Source of the DNA: Strongyloides papillosus
Lineage: Eukaryota > Nematoda > Chromadorea > Rhabditida > Strongyloididae
DNA: 64,000 nt
Assembly: GCA_005656395.1 (NCBI GenBank)
Contig: SRSI01000066.1
Span: 682,001 to 746,000 of the forward strand
Direction: 5' to 3'
Under the pieces are notes generated by a model. The model had not been told where the DNA came from and ran no database searches. It saw only the letters and a program-made list of their open reading frames with translations. Every line of letters begins with the position of its first letter. Within the stretch, counting starts at the first letter, position 1. Below are positions 49,798-59,500 of the stretch, one piece after another. A program made the translations under genes and the position numbers.

Positions 49798-51169
49798 ATG
49801 GATAATCAGTATACATACATGGTTGTTTTACTTATCATAATTTGCACTGGAATAGTTGGAAATATTTGCAGTTTTTTGGTATACACAAGATATGCAACAT
49901 CCATAAACATATTGTTAACAGCACTTTCTGTTATTGATATTTGTTTATTAACTTTAGCAACACCTGTTTTTGTACTTCCTTTTATGCACAAAATGTAGAT
50001 TTTTTTAATTTAATTAATATAATTTACTTTCCTTAGATTTGTGGAAGATTCATTTCAAGCGTATGTCTTACAATATATATATCCCCTAAATTGTATCTCA
50101 CAAACATGTAGTGTTTATGTGATGGTTTTTATCACAATTGAAAGATGGACAGCAATTTCAAAACCTTTGCAAGTTCGTTCTTGGTGTACTACGAAATCAG
50201 CAAAAATAATCCTTATTGGTGTTATTATATTTGCTACTATTTATAACATTCCAAGATTCCTTGAATATGAAATCATGTAAGTTTTAGGATTTTAAAACTT
50301 CATACTTTCGAATTTTAGAAAAGATAATGAAGGGCATACAACATATAAAAGAACTTTACGTGATACTGTTTTACATCCGAATTATATGGTTTATTACTAT
50401 ACATTATTATATCTACTAACTCACTTTTGTATACCTTTTGCAGCTATTATCTTTTTTAATAGCCATGTAATTTTCATAATACTAAAGCAAAAAAAAGCAA
50501 GATTAAACTTTACTTCACAAGTAAGTATTTTAAATTTTTTTCGATAATCTATGACAATTTTAGCAAAGAAAAGAAATTAAAACAACTGTTATGCTTATAA
50601 TTGTAACAATAATGTTTGCTATTTGTAATGTTCTAACATTCATTATGAACTTGTGGGAAAATATAAATCCAACACTTTTCAGTGATCCAAAAACTCTTAC
50701 AATGGCATATATGTTTAACGATTTGGCAAATTTCCTTGTGATATTAAATTCTGCTTCAACATTTATAATATACTTCCTCTTCTCAGAGAAGTATCGAATC
50801 CTTCTTTTCGATATATTTCACTATGGTTGTTCAAAAACAAAAGGAGAAAATTACTACAACAGTACATTTAGTAGGAGTCATTCAATGAGACATCAATCAT
50901 CTATATACGGGAGAATATCTTCTAAAAAGTCCTCTACCTCGTTGATATCTGCAAATGATAATTTTAAAAGACTTAACAGCATAAATAACAATAGGTTATC
51001 AGTTAATTCACAAGACACTCCACTTAAAAATGACTTGTCCAGAGAACAGAAATCTACAACACCAATACATGAAGCTAAAAAAAAAGAATTTCCTAATACT
51101 AGAACACTTTCTATTTCAAACAAAAATCAACAATTGTATAGAAAAATATCTGATTTTACTAAAAAATAA
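49798..51169 (+). CDS. Rhodopsin-family GPCR, FMRFamide/myosuppressin-receptor-like
   Basis: Seven-transmembrane receptor, probably for a neuropeptide. Four exons, 49798-49994, 50037-50276, 50319-50520 and 50564-51169, 414 aa, with all junctions in frame. TM1 starts at residue 8 (MVVLLIIICTGIVGNICSF, with the TM1 Asn), TM2 SINILLTALSVIDICLL, TM3 ends VFITIERWTAI (ERW in place of DRY), TM4 ILIGVIIFATIYNIPRF, TM5 in exon 3, TM6 VMLIIVTIMFAICNVL, and TM7 FLVILNSASTFIIYFLF (NSxxxFIIY in place of NPxxY). The TM7 form and the short N-terminus are as in nematode FRPR/DMSR receptors. The C-terminal tail of about 110 residues is Ser/Thr-rich, suitable for phosphorylation. Ligand not predictable. Confidence 0.85.
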
Positions 51170-51647
51170 CTTAAAAGTTTTTAATTTTGTGAAAACAAAT
51201 CAATAGGCTTATTGAGAAACATTAGTAAATTATACTACAAATATTTCAAAATTATTACTTCATTATAGCAAGATCTCATTTGTTTAACCATAAATACTTT
51301 CTATTAAAAGTTTAATAAATTTTAAAATACATTATCATGATTACCAAAAGAAAAAAATTATATTTGATATAAAAAAATATTTGTTGTATAACTATCTCTG
51401 TTGGTATGACCAACTACAATCAAAATACGTATACAATTTCTTAACCATAGGAACACTTTACCAAAACTTTATTTTACTGCGAAAACATGCAATATTACGC
51501 TAAAAATAGCAAAAATATCCATTAGCATTGTGACTTGTGTAATCATATCTTTTATTTTTTTATATATATCAAACTACTTTAAAATATTTAATTTGTATAT
51601 ATGTAAGTTTAAATTGTCTAAAGTAGTTTTTATTTTTGAAGATACTA
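51170..51647. other. Intergenic region between GPCR and ICE2-like gene
   Basis: About 480 bp, AT-rich with a more balanced part near 51390-51550, probably promoter. No gene is seen. Confidence 0.4.
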
Positions 51648-54119
51648 ATGGATTCCGACAGTGAACTTCAAATTTGTGAACAGCCTGAAACAAGTGATTT
51701 AGTGGACAATAGATATTCTTCCGATAATTTGCAGAAAGACTACGAAGAACAAACTGAAAATTCATGTGACAATATTCAAACGGATATAAATAAAGGAGAT
51801 GAAATTCCAAAAGTATGTCCATCTTTTTCAAAAGTTAATAAAACTGAAGACCAGCCTGATTGTAATAATGATTTAATTGCGAAAAGTAATGTAACTTCTA
51901 AATTTCAAAACGATAGTATAAATATCACGAAGAAAAAACCACAAGGTACGAATAGAAAGTTCCTCACTCCATTGATGAAGAATGCATTGAAACAAAGTAG
52001 ACAGGAGGTATCATTATTGGACCATACTAAAAAAACAGATAAAAAAGACCATAATATCACAATTGCAAAAAATATTGATGTAGTGGAAAAAGTAGAAACA
52101 AAACCCAATAGAGTCAGGAGTGCCATATGTATAGATGCATCAGATGCACCACCAATGAAAATGGCTAAGAAGCCGAAACCTTCCAACTCTCTTTTGAACA
52201 AGATCACAAATATTAAACAAAATAGTTCTTCTAAGTCTCTTCTTAAAACTTCTGTTCCTACAACTTCTGGAAGTTCGGTGGAGTCAACAAAGTTGAATCG
52301 GCTTCCATCAAATTTAGTAATTAGTAATTTAAAAAAACAATATAATTGTTCTAAAGAAGAAGCTGTTAGAAAATTTGTTGAGAAGTGTAGAGAGAATAAT
52401 TCTAAGGTAGATAACGCTAGTAATGCGGAAGAAAATAAGTTGCGTGTTCAAGCTGATGAGATGCCATGGATACCAAACTTTATATTCCCTGATAGGAATC
52501 AATTTACAAGTCTTTCAGATGCAGATCACAAGCGTTATGTCGCTATTATCATGAATTTAATTAATCAAAATCCAGAGTTTCGTTTTGTCCATAATGTTAC
52601 AGAACTAAAGGACTTCGATAATCGTTTACTGTCTGAAAGAAAACTTTTTCATAAAATTTCATTTGAAGCTATTGATTCTAAGAAGAAGTCTTGTTATCGA
52701 TTTAAACTGCCCTCTTGGAATAAAATGATGTATTCTTTTACTGAGGCAAGATCAAAGGATTTGAAGAAGTTTAGTAAGGATGAATATGAAGTCATTGATA
52801 ATTATGAATTTAATTCAAATATGGAAGCTTTATCGTTAAGTACCTTAAGAATACACGAAGAAAGTCAGGGTGATGGTGCTGTTGTTAATATACCAGATCT
52901 TAGAAAAAAATGTATTTTTAATTCAAAAATTATACATGAGAAAAAGAAATTCTATAATGTTAATAGTATAAATGCCGATAAAAACGCTGAAGTTATTTCA
53001 TCGACCCATGATGCTAGAATTCTTATGGATGCCACTACATTTTCAAGATTATTAATTGGGAAGTGGGGATGCGATAATTTAGAATACTCTTTTCCAATTA
53101 ACGTTGCACAAGAGTTTGTTGATGGGGGCCTTGAAAATATAGTAACAATTTCTAAGCCAATACCTTCTAGTCCTCCCTCTACGAGAACTCTAGCATATAG
53201 ATTTATGAAATACGTTGTCAAAGGTGCAGTAGATAAAAATTATTTCGATGTTCCGAAAGAGGTTGTAAATAATACCCAAAATGAATCTGAAATTGATGAT
53301 TTTGCTCCTTCATCTCCATTCTTTCCTACTTCACCAACACGTGCAAATGATGATTCAACATCAAATATTATTGAACATACAAATGAAAATAAGGCAAACG
53401 ATGACAATAGTTATCATCGTGGCAAGATATATCATATTTTAAATTTAAATACGGGCACTTCAGATCCTAATTTTAATATTTTAATTCGTTCTAATTGCGC
53501 AGAAAAAGACTGTTTTGGGAAAAAGTTATCTGTATCTCATCATGTAGAGTATTTTCCAGAAATTGGGGCTGAAAATTTATTTCCAGAAGAAATTGTTCGT
53601 AATTATATAAAATGTTTTTTCAAAGATGCGAACCATGCAGTTATTTTTAGAGTTCACAGTTCAAGCTATAACGTTTTGCAGAAAGAATTTATTGATCTCC
53701 ATACATTGCAAAATCGAGTTTACAACGAATGTTTAAATATATGGAAAAATGGTCTTCAAAAAGTTAGAAATTTATTAATGAAACTTATGACTGTTTCAGG
53801 AGGTGAATATTTACTAGAAGAGGATGACAATAATTTCAAACTTTATTCTAAAACAATTCCAATAGAAGATGATACGGAGAATGTTCAGACGGAGCTTCGT
53901 AAAGCTTTACAGGGAAGTAATCAAGAAGATGATATGATTAGAAATGGCGCACTTAATTCATCTGGAATTTTTAATGGTGTTTCGTATCATGTGCCTTTGA
54001 TGTGGAATTTTGTCCTCTCTCGAATACCTGGTTCTCTTCCCAAAAGAAAAAAGAACGTTAATCAAGATACATTTCATAATAATAAAGGGAAACATAAAAA
54101 AAAATTTATCAATAATTAG
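51648..54119 (+). CDS. ICE2/NARG2-like protein (tentative), little elongation complex
   Basis: Single-exon frame of 823 codons; ATG 51648 is the first ATG (the frame is open for four codons before it). The first 200 residues are disordered and charged. A short helical segment LVISNLKKQYNCSKEEA lies near residue 225. The C-terminal third contains a strand-rich block with FNILIRS, HHVEYFPEIGAENLFPEE and VIFRVHSSSYNVLQKE, which has the layout of the NARG2 C-terminal domain (ICE2, a subunit of the little elongation complex that helps transcribe snRNA genes). I place this from pattern memory and hold it at moderate-to-low confidence. The gene ends 141 bp before the RAD23 ATG on the same strand. 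The C-terminal tail is basic (PKRKKNVN, KGKHKKKF), consistent with a nuclear protein. Confidence 0.5.
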   Translation: MDSDSELQICEQPETSDLVDNRYSSDNLQKDYEEQTENSCDNIQTDINKGDEIPKVCPSFSKVNKTEDQPDCNNDLIAKSNVTSKFQNDSINITKKKPQGTNRKFLTPLMKNALKQSRQEVSLLDHTKKTDKKDHNITIAKNIDVVEKVETKPNRVRSAICIDASDAPPMKMAKKPKPSNSLLNKITNIKQNSSSKSLLKTSVPTTSGSSVESTKLNRLPSNLVISNLKKQYNCSKEEAVRKFVEKCRENNSKVDNASNAEENKLRVQADEMPWIPNFIFPDRNQFTSLSDADHKRYVAIIMNLINQNPEFRFVHNVTELKDFDNRLLSERKLFHKISFEAIDSKKKSCYRFKLPSWNKMMYSFTEARSKDLKKFSKDEYEVIDNYEFNSNMEALSLSTLRIHEESQGDGAVVNIPDLRKKCIFNSKIIHEKKKFYNVNSINADKNAEVISSTHDARILMDATTFSRLLIGKWGCDNLEYSFPINVAQEFVDGGLENIVTISKPIPSSPPSTRTLAYRFMKYVVKGAVDKNYFDVPKEVVNNTQNESEIDDFAPSSPFFPTSPTRANDDSTSNIIEHTNENKANDDNSYHRGKIYHILNLNTGTSDPNFNILIRSNCAEKDCFGKKLSVSHHVEYFPEIGAENLFPEEIVRNYIKCFFKDANHAVIFRVHSSSYNVLQKEFIDLHTLQNRVYNECLNIWKNGLQKVRNLLMKLMTVSGGEYLLEEDDNNFKLYSKTIPIEDDTENVQTELRKALQGSNQEDDMIRNGALNSSGIFNGVSYHVPLMWNFVLSRIPGSLPKRKKNVNQDTFHNNKGKHKKKFINN

Positions 54120-54260
54120 TACGCATTAATATAAGTAAAAATTTACATTAGATAATCAATATTTATCAGTTTTATTTTTGAGATTTTATTGTATTATCTG
54201 TATTGTCGGTTTTATATTTTATATTTATTTATTTTTTTTATAATCTAAAATCTTTTTTAG
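54120..54260 (+). promoter_or_regulatory. Candidate operon spacer with trans-splice acceptor at the RAD23 ATG
   Basis: The gap between two same-strand genes is 141 bp and ends CTTTTTTAG directly against the ATG of the RAD23-like gene. In nematodes this arrangement is typical of downstream operon genes receiving a spliced leader. Confidence 0.5.
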
Positions 54261-55769
54261 ATGACAGAAGTTATTTTTCAAACAATAAATCGTAGAAAAA
54301 AAAAGCTTTTATTAGATGGACCAACTGAGGTTATTTCAATTAAACAACAACTTATGGATCTGTTTGATCCTATTGGTGAAGGTGAGATTAATGGAAAGTT
54401 TGATAAAGTTGATCATGGATTAATATATGCTGGAAAATTATATGACGATAAAGATATGTTTGATCCATCTCGTGTACGTCCTGATTCGTTTGTTCTTTTC
54501 TTTAGAGTGGGTGTAGAAAAGAATGATGAATCAGATGATGAAGATAATGTCCACGAGGGAGATGGTCATAATAGTGAAAGTGATGGTGAATCTATGGATA
54601 TTACTGATCATAGTTACAGTGAGTCTTCTAATAACGAAGATGACTTAGGTGAATCTTTAGATGTCGATGGTATACCAGAGTTTTTCCATGAAGTTTTAGA
54701 TGGAGATGTTCATATGGATGATGTTGATGATCATGGTGGAATTGTGAGAGAAATATTTGCTTATTCAAGTAGTAATGGATCAAATAGTGATGAAGAGATG
54801 TCTGCTTTAAGTGAAAATGATATGGATATTGGTGATGAAATTGTTGCAACTGGTGAGGATGAAGAAGAAGATGATGATGACGACGATAATGATTCAAGTG
54901 ATGAAGAAGATACAGCTGTTGAAGGTGATAGTGAACACTCAACAAATTCACCATACGATAGTTTGTCTTTTTCTGATTTAAATGAAACTGGTGAGGATGA
55001 AAGTGAAGAAACAGGTTCAGAGAATGATGAGAATCTTTCATTAAATGAGTTAGGAGAAAATTATCCTGAAGAAAAGGATCCTACAAATTCAACTATGGCA
55101 CAAACAATCAGATCAACGATTGGACTTGGATTTACATCTGAACAAGTTAAAGCTTGTTTAGAATATTCTAAACACGATACTGAATATGCTTTAAATATTT
55201 TACTCATTGGATTTGAAGACCTTAAAGAAGCTGACTGGTGGGGTGTTGCTCCCTCTGCAGAATGTAATCCTAGTAAAACAGATAGTTTATTATCCGCTGA
55301 GTCTTTTCAAGATTTGAGGTTACTCTTCCAGAGAAAGCCTTCCTTCTTGAGGTCTTACCTTAAACGAATTCAAAAAATTCGTCCAGAATTCATTGAGACT
55401 ATAAAAAAATACGAAGATATATTTATCAATTTAATCAGTGTTCCTACGAGATTACCACCATCGGTAGATGATGATATGTTTGAAGAAATGGATGGAGTTC
55501 ATATAGGTTCTATGGTAATGAATACATTTGGTCAACATGCGAATGCGGAACTTCATACTATCCATAATATCATGGAAGTGCTAAATGGGCCTGAGGGTCG
55601 TTTTAGTGACAATAGTAATGCTACAATATCTGAGGCAGATGAAGTTATTATTGAAAGATTAATGGAATTTACAAGAAAATCTCATGAAACTGTGAAAAAT
55701 GCTTACCTACGCGCGGATAAGAATGAACAATTGGCAGCAAATATATTGTTAGGAATTGATCCATTTTAA
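54261..55769 (+). CDS. rad-23: RAD23-like UBL-UBA shuttle protein with acidic insert
   Basis: Carries ubiquitinated proteins to the proteasome and stabilises XPC in nucleotide-excision repair. Single exon, 502 aa. Order of domains: UBL at 1-85 (ends HGLIYAGKLYDDKDMFDPS, like RAD23 KLIYAGKIL); UBA1 near 285-322 (IGLGFTSEQVKACLEYS); XPC-binding/STI1-type domain near 347-400 (DLRLLFQRKPSFLRSYL, IRPEFIETIKKYEDIFI); UBA2 at the C-terminus (ADKNEQLAANILLGIDPF). This order is specific to RAD23 and rules out UBAC1. Odd: a strongly acidic Asp/Glu/Ser region of about 180 residues (95-275) lies between UBL and UBA1, where RAD23 normally has a Ser/Thr/Pro/Ala linker. The UBL is also lengthened by an insert (GEGEINGKFDKVD). 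Confidence 0.87.
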   Translation: MTEVIFQTINRRKKKLLLDGPTEVISIKQQLMDLFDPIGEGEINGKFDKVDHGLIYAGKLYDDKDMFDPSRVRPDSFVLFFRVGVEKNDESDDEDNVHEGDGHNSESDGESMDITDHSYSESSNNEDDLGESLDVDGIPEFFHEVLDGDVHMDDVDDHGGIVREIFAYSSSNGSNSDEEMSALSENDMDIGDEIVATGEDEEEDDDDDDNDSSDEEDTAVEGDSEHSTNSPYDSLSFSDLNETGEDESEETGSENDENLSLNELGENYPEEKDPTNSTMAQTIRSTIGLGFTSEQVKACLEYSKHDTEYALNILLIGFEDLKEADWWGVAPSAECNPSKTDSLLSAESFQDLRLLFQRKPSFLRSYLKRIQKIRPEFIETIKKYEDIFINLISVPTRLPPSVDDDMFEEMDGVHIGSMVMNTFGQHANAELHTIHNIMEVLNGPEGRFSDNSNATISEADEVIIERLMEFTRKSHETVKNAYLRADKNEQLAANILLGIDPF

Positions 55770-56014
55770 AGTAGTTTTTCACCCTTTATTATCTTTTTTT
55801 CTATATTTAACAATATTTTCATAAATGCGATATTATAAAAAGTATTTTATTCGAAAACATCAATCAAATTAAAGAATAAATAAGACATAAAAATATCCTT
55901 TATTATCTCGTTTTTTTGTTATACTTGTTCCAATAACTTAGTCAAATTTTTTGTGACCTGTTTATGAAAACAATATATAAAGGAGAAGAAAAATATATTA
56001 TTATCATTCTCAAT
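55770..56014. other. Intergenic region, collagen promoter
   Basis: About 245 bp. The frame of the collagen is open for some 17 codons upstream of the chosen ATG. No recognisable regulatory motif. Confidence 0.35.
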
Positions 56015-57147
56015 ATGAAAGTTTATACTTTAACTTTCATTGCTTCGTCTTTCTCCGGAGTTGTGCTTTTAATATGTCTTCTCGCAATGACAAACATATA
56101 CATGGATGTCAACACAAGTTGGGATCAGTTAAATAGTGACATGGATACATTCAAAGGACTAACTGAAGATTCATGGAAAACTATTGTAATTGTACAATCT
56201 AAAGCTTCATCATTACGTCAAAAAAGAGAATATGATAGCGGTGCTTATGCTGGTGGTAAACAAGGTTACTCTACTGGCGCTGCTCCACCTGCTGGCGTTG
56301 AAGCTTCACCCCCTGCCGGAAATAGTCCACCAGATGCATGTAATTGTAGAACAGGAAGAGACAATAAATGTCCAGCAGGACCACCAGGACCTAAAGGTGC
56401 TTCTGGACCACCAGGACTTCCAGGATTACCTGGTATTGATGGTAAAAATGGAGTCGATGCTGAAGATCTTGCTAGAGATCATATTGAAGGAAACTTCTGT
56501 ATCACATGTCCATCAGGACCACAGGTAATAATAAAATTCTTTTAATAATTTTTTTTACACTTACAACCATTTGATTTCTAAATTATAATATTGATATTTT
56601 TAGGGACCACCTGGACCAATGGGTAAACCTGGACCAAAAGGAAACAAAGTATGTGTCATTTTATTTTTATTTATTTTTCAAACAACATTTTATAAACAAA
56701 TTAACAATAAATTTTTTTAGGGACGTAGTGGAGATCCAGGTCATAGAGGACGTGATGGTCATCCTGGAAGACCAGGTGAAATTGGTATGCCCGGAAATCC
56801 AGGAAGAGAAGGACCACCTGGAGGAGCAGGAGAAAAAGGCCACGATGGTCGTTTGGTTATAGGACGTCCAGGTTTAAGAGGAAAGAAGGGACCTCCAGGA
56901 CCACCAGGACCTGTTGGAAAACCAGGAAAGACAGCACCTCAAGGACCACCTGGACCAGTTGGAAAACCAGGAAACAAAGGACCTACAGGTCCACCAGGAG
57001 AACCTGGAATTATTGGTCTACCTGGACAAACAGGAAAACCAGGAAGAGATTCCGGTAAGCTTTTTATTTCATTTTATGTAAGTATATCATTTTTTAGAAT
57101 ATTGTCCATGTCCAACATCAAGCTTGACCAATCAAGGAAGAAAATAG
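56015..57147 (+). CDS. Cuticle collagen
   Basis: Structural collagen of the nematode cuticle. Four exons, 56015-56524, 56604-56648, 56721-57054 and 57098-57147, 312 aa, in frame. The start chosen at 56015 puts the membrane segment ([21 protein letters not shown]) right after the N-terminus, as in the family; an in-frame ATG at 55964 would add 17 residues. A furin-type site RQKR (about residue 70) precedes the Gly-X-Y regions. Cys clusters [11 protein letters not shown] and CITC flank the first triple-helix part; the longer second helix covers exons 2-3 with short interruptions; the end is [10 protein letters not shown], the usual CPCP C-terminus. The 45-nt exon 2 encodes exactly five Gly-X-Y triplets. 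Confidence 0.92.
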
Positions 57148-57537
57148 TTCTAAAACTTATATTTTCTCAAGCGCATTTCTGTCTCTTAAAAATTAATTTA
57201 ACAATAAATAATATATTTCCTTTTTTTTCATTTTTATCCAAAACATTTAATAAATTCATGAAAGACAAAAACAAATATTATGTAATTTTGTCTTAAGTGA
57301 TTTCCATTAAATTAATAGATTTGTTCTAAAGAACGAAAAACTTTAAAATCATTCTACTCTCATTTAAAATTAAAATAGGCACAGTAGAAATATAATGATT
57401 CATTAAAATTAAGATTCTATGGTATAGTTAAACTAAAATAATTTATTATTAACACCTAGATATAGTATTTCTAAGAAAATTTAGCAAGTAAACAAACTAT
57501 ATGTACTAAGAATATAAAAAATTTAGTTCTGTTATAT
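57148..57537. other. Convergent 3' intergenic region
   Basis: About 390 bp of AT-rich DNA between the collagen and ACAD9 3' ends. Nothing is seen in it. Confidence 0.4.
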
Positions 57538-59500
57538 CTACCAATTCCTTTCTATTGGACTTTCTATTAAATACTTCCCTGAATTTAATACACAGCCTCC
57601 AATATTTAAGTATGCTTGATTTACTCTAGCAAATTTTAAAAATTGCATTAGTGATTCCATGTCTATGGTATTTTTTAAAGCAATGTTACTACATAGATAT
57701 ACAGTCCAAGCAACTTCTAAATCACTGTTCCTTAATCCAATGGAATATGATCTACTAGCTCTTGATATACAAGCGCTCATTATTAAATTTGACTCAACTA
57801 CATTTGCTAATGACTGTAATGTATGGTAATCACTTTCAATATTTTTTCCTTCCTCTCTAGCTATTCTTTCAATAACAATATTTAAACGGCTCATTGTATT
57901 CTCTAAGTTTTCACAAGCGTTTTGTAATGATGGATGTACATGTTCAGCAATGTAATGTTCTAATTTCGGATTCTTGAATTGGTCTTCGGATTTCGTTTGA
58001 AACAAAGCTTTTAATGGTGATAATGATTTGATAGATTTTGAAAGTCTACTATTTTGTGTCCAACTATGGAAAGTTGCTAACGAAATCTGTTCAGTAACAT
58101 TCATCTCAGCGTTCTATATACAAATAAATTAAATTAAAAAATTTATAACTTACATTCATTGCAAGTAAAGTGATAATATCACCACATATTTTTTCTTTTT
58201 GTAATAATGTTTGTGAACGAGATAACCCTGAAATTTCACTGATATATTGCATTGAATTTCTTAAAACTTTTGATGATAACCGATTAACAATATTTTCTTC
58301 AATATCAGTTAAAATCATTAGATTTTCATCGATCAATCCACCAATGTAGTAAGTAACAGATTCTAAAATATAAATATCCATTGCTAAATCTGAAACAACT
58401 TTTTGAACGGCAGGAATGTCTGACAAACGGTTATTTCCTCTAATCGTAGAATTGCAATATTTTGATACGTCTTTCAATAAATTTTTCATATACCCAATTA
58501 CTGCTCCAGCATATTGTAATTTATTTCTATAAATTATTTCTGAAGCTATATCAATTCCCATACCTTCCTCACCCAATATATTTTCTTTTTTTACACTAAT
58601 ATTATTAAAATCAATGCTACAGAATTGGATGTTTTTTAATCCCAAATGTTTACTTGTTTCTTTTATTTTTATCTCATCATTAGAAACTTCGTTTTTAGGA
58701 ATTATATAACATGTTAATGTATTATCATTAGTTTCGCGTATTTTTTTTTTACATAAAATAAAGTATAAATCTGCTGTCCTACCATTTAAAACATTTATTT
58801 TTGTTCCGCTTAATTTGCAATTTTCAGAAGAAACCCCAAAAACTTCGGTTTTCATGTTTGCAAAATCAAATTCATCATCTTCATAAATGCAAATGGCGGG
58901 TTTAATTAAATCTTCTGCTATCCCTTGAAGATATTTTTCTTTTTGTTCTTCTGTTCCATATATTGTCAACAATTGTACTGCTAATTTTGCATTATTAACA
59001 ACTTGAAAAACTGAAAAATCCATTCCCAAACATTCAAAAACTTTAATTTGCTCTTTTTGACAGAATTGTAAACCGCCATATTCCTTGGGAACAAAAGTAC
59101 GACACACATTATTAGATATAAGTGCTTTTATTGTTTCTCCTGATAAGCAATTATCATTTTCATCGGAGAAACGAAAACTTTCTTCAAGATCCTTTGTTAA
59201 TTTACTACAATATTTCTTTATTTCTTCAACATCATCTGTTTCAGTAAATTCTGGGAAAATAAAAAAATCTTTTTCAAACTTGTTCAACGATAATCCCCTA
59301 GATAAAGAATATTTTTCAACAGATATATTTGCTTCATTTATTGCAGCTTTTAATGCTTTCTCCGAAATATGGCTAATATCTTTTTTTTCGTCGGTAGTTC
59401 TTATTTTTGATATAGAACTGCAATTTCTAATAGATTGTGAATATAATGTACTGTAAAGTTTGGAGAAAACAGAAAATCTTCTAATGCAACTAATTTGCAT
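57538..59500 (-). CDS. ACAD9-like acyl-CoA dehydrogenase family protein, probably catalytically dead
   Basis: Two exons, 59500-58154 and 58113-57538 (phase 0), 640 aa; human ACAD9 is 621. ACAD9 sits in mitochondria, where it assembles respiratory complex I and may also oxidise long-chain acyl-CoA. The N-terminus is Arg/Ser-rich and suits import. The acyl-CoA dehydrogenase core is recognisable (FVPKEYGGLQ, GTEEQKEKYL, LGEEGMGI) and the C-terminal extension has ISRASRSYSIGLRNSDLEV, closely matching ACAD9. Several active-site motifs are lost: the LTEPxxGSD loop reads IYEDDEFDFAN, WITNG reads NVLNG, and the catalytic FEG motif aligns without gaps to MNN (Asn449 for Glu). A flavin-free assembly role is therefore likely, by inference. 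The frame itself is intact. Confidence 0.85.

Noticed and set aside
54628..55041. His/Tyr-rich minus-strand open frame of 137 codons
   Set aside because: Shadow of the Asp/Glu-rich codons (GAT, GAA) of the RAD23 acidic insert; read backwards these give His and Leu/Phe codons.
56190..56862. Out-of-frame plus-strand frames rich in Gln, Asp and His
   Set aside because: Alternate frames of collagen Gly-X-Y repeats, a common artefact.
59085..59456. Plus-strand open frame of 123 codons
   Set aside because: Antisense to the conserved ACAD9 exon.
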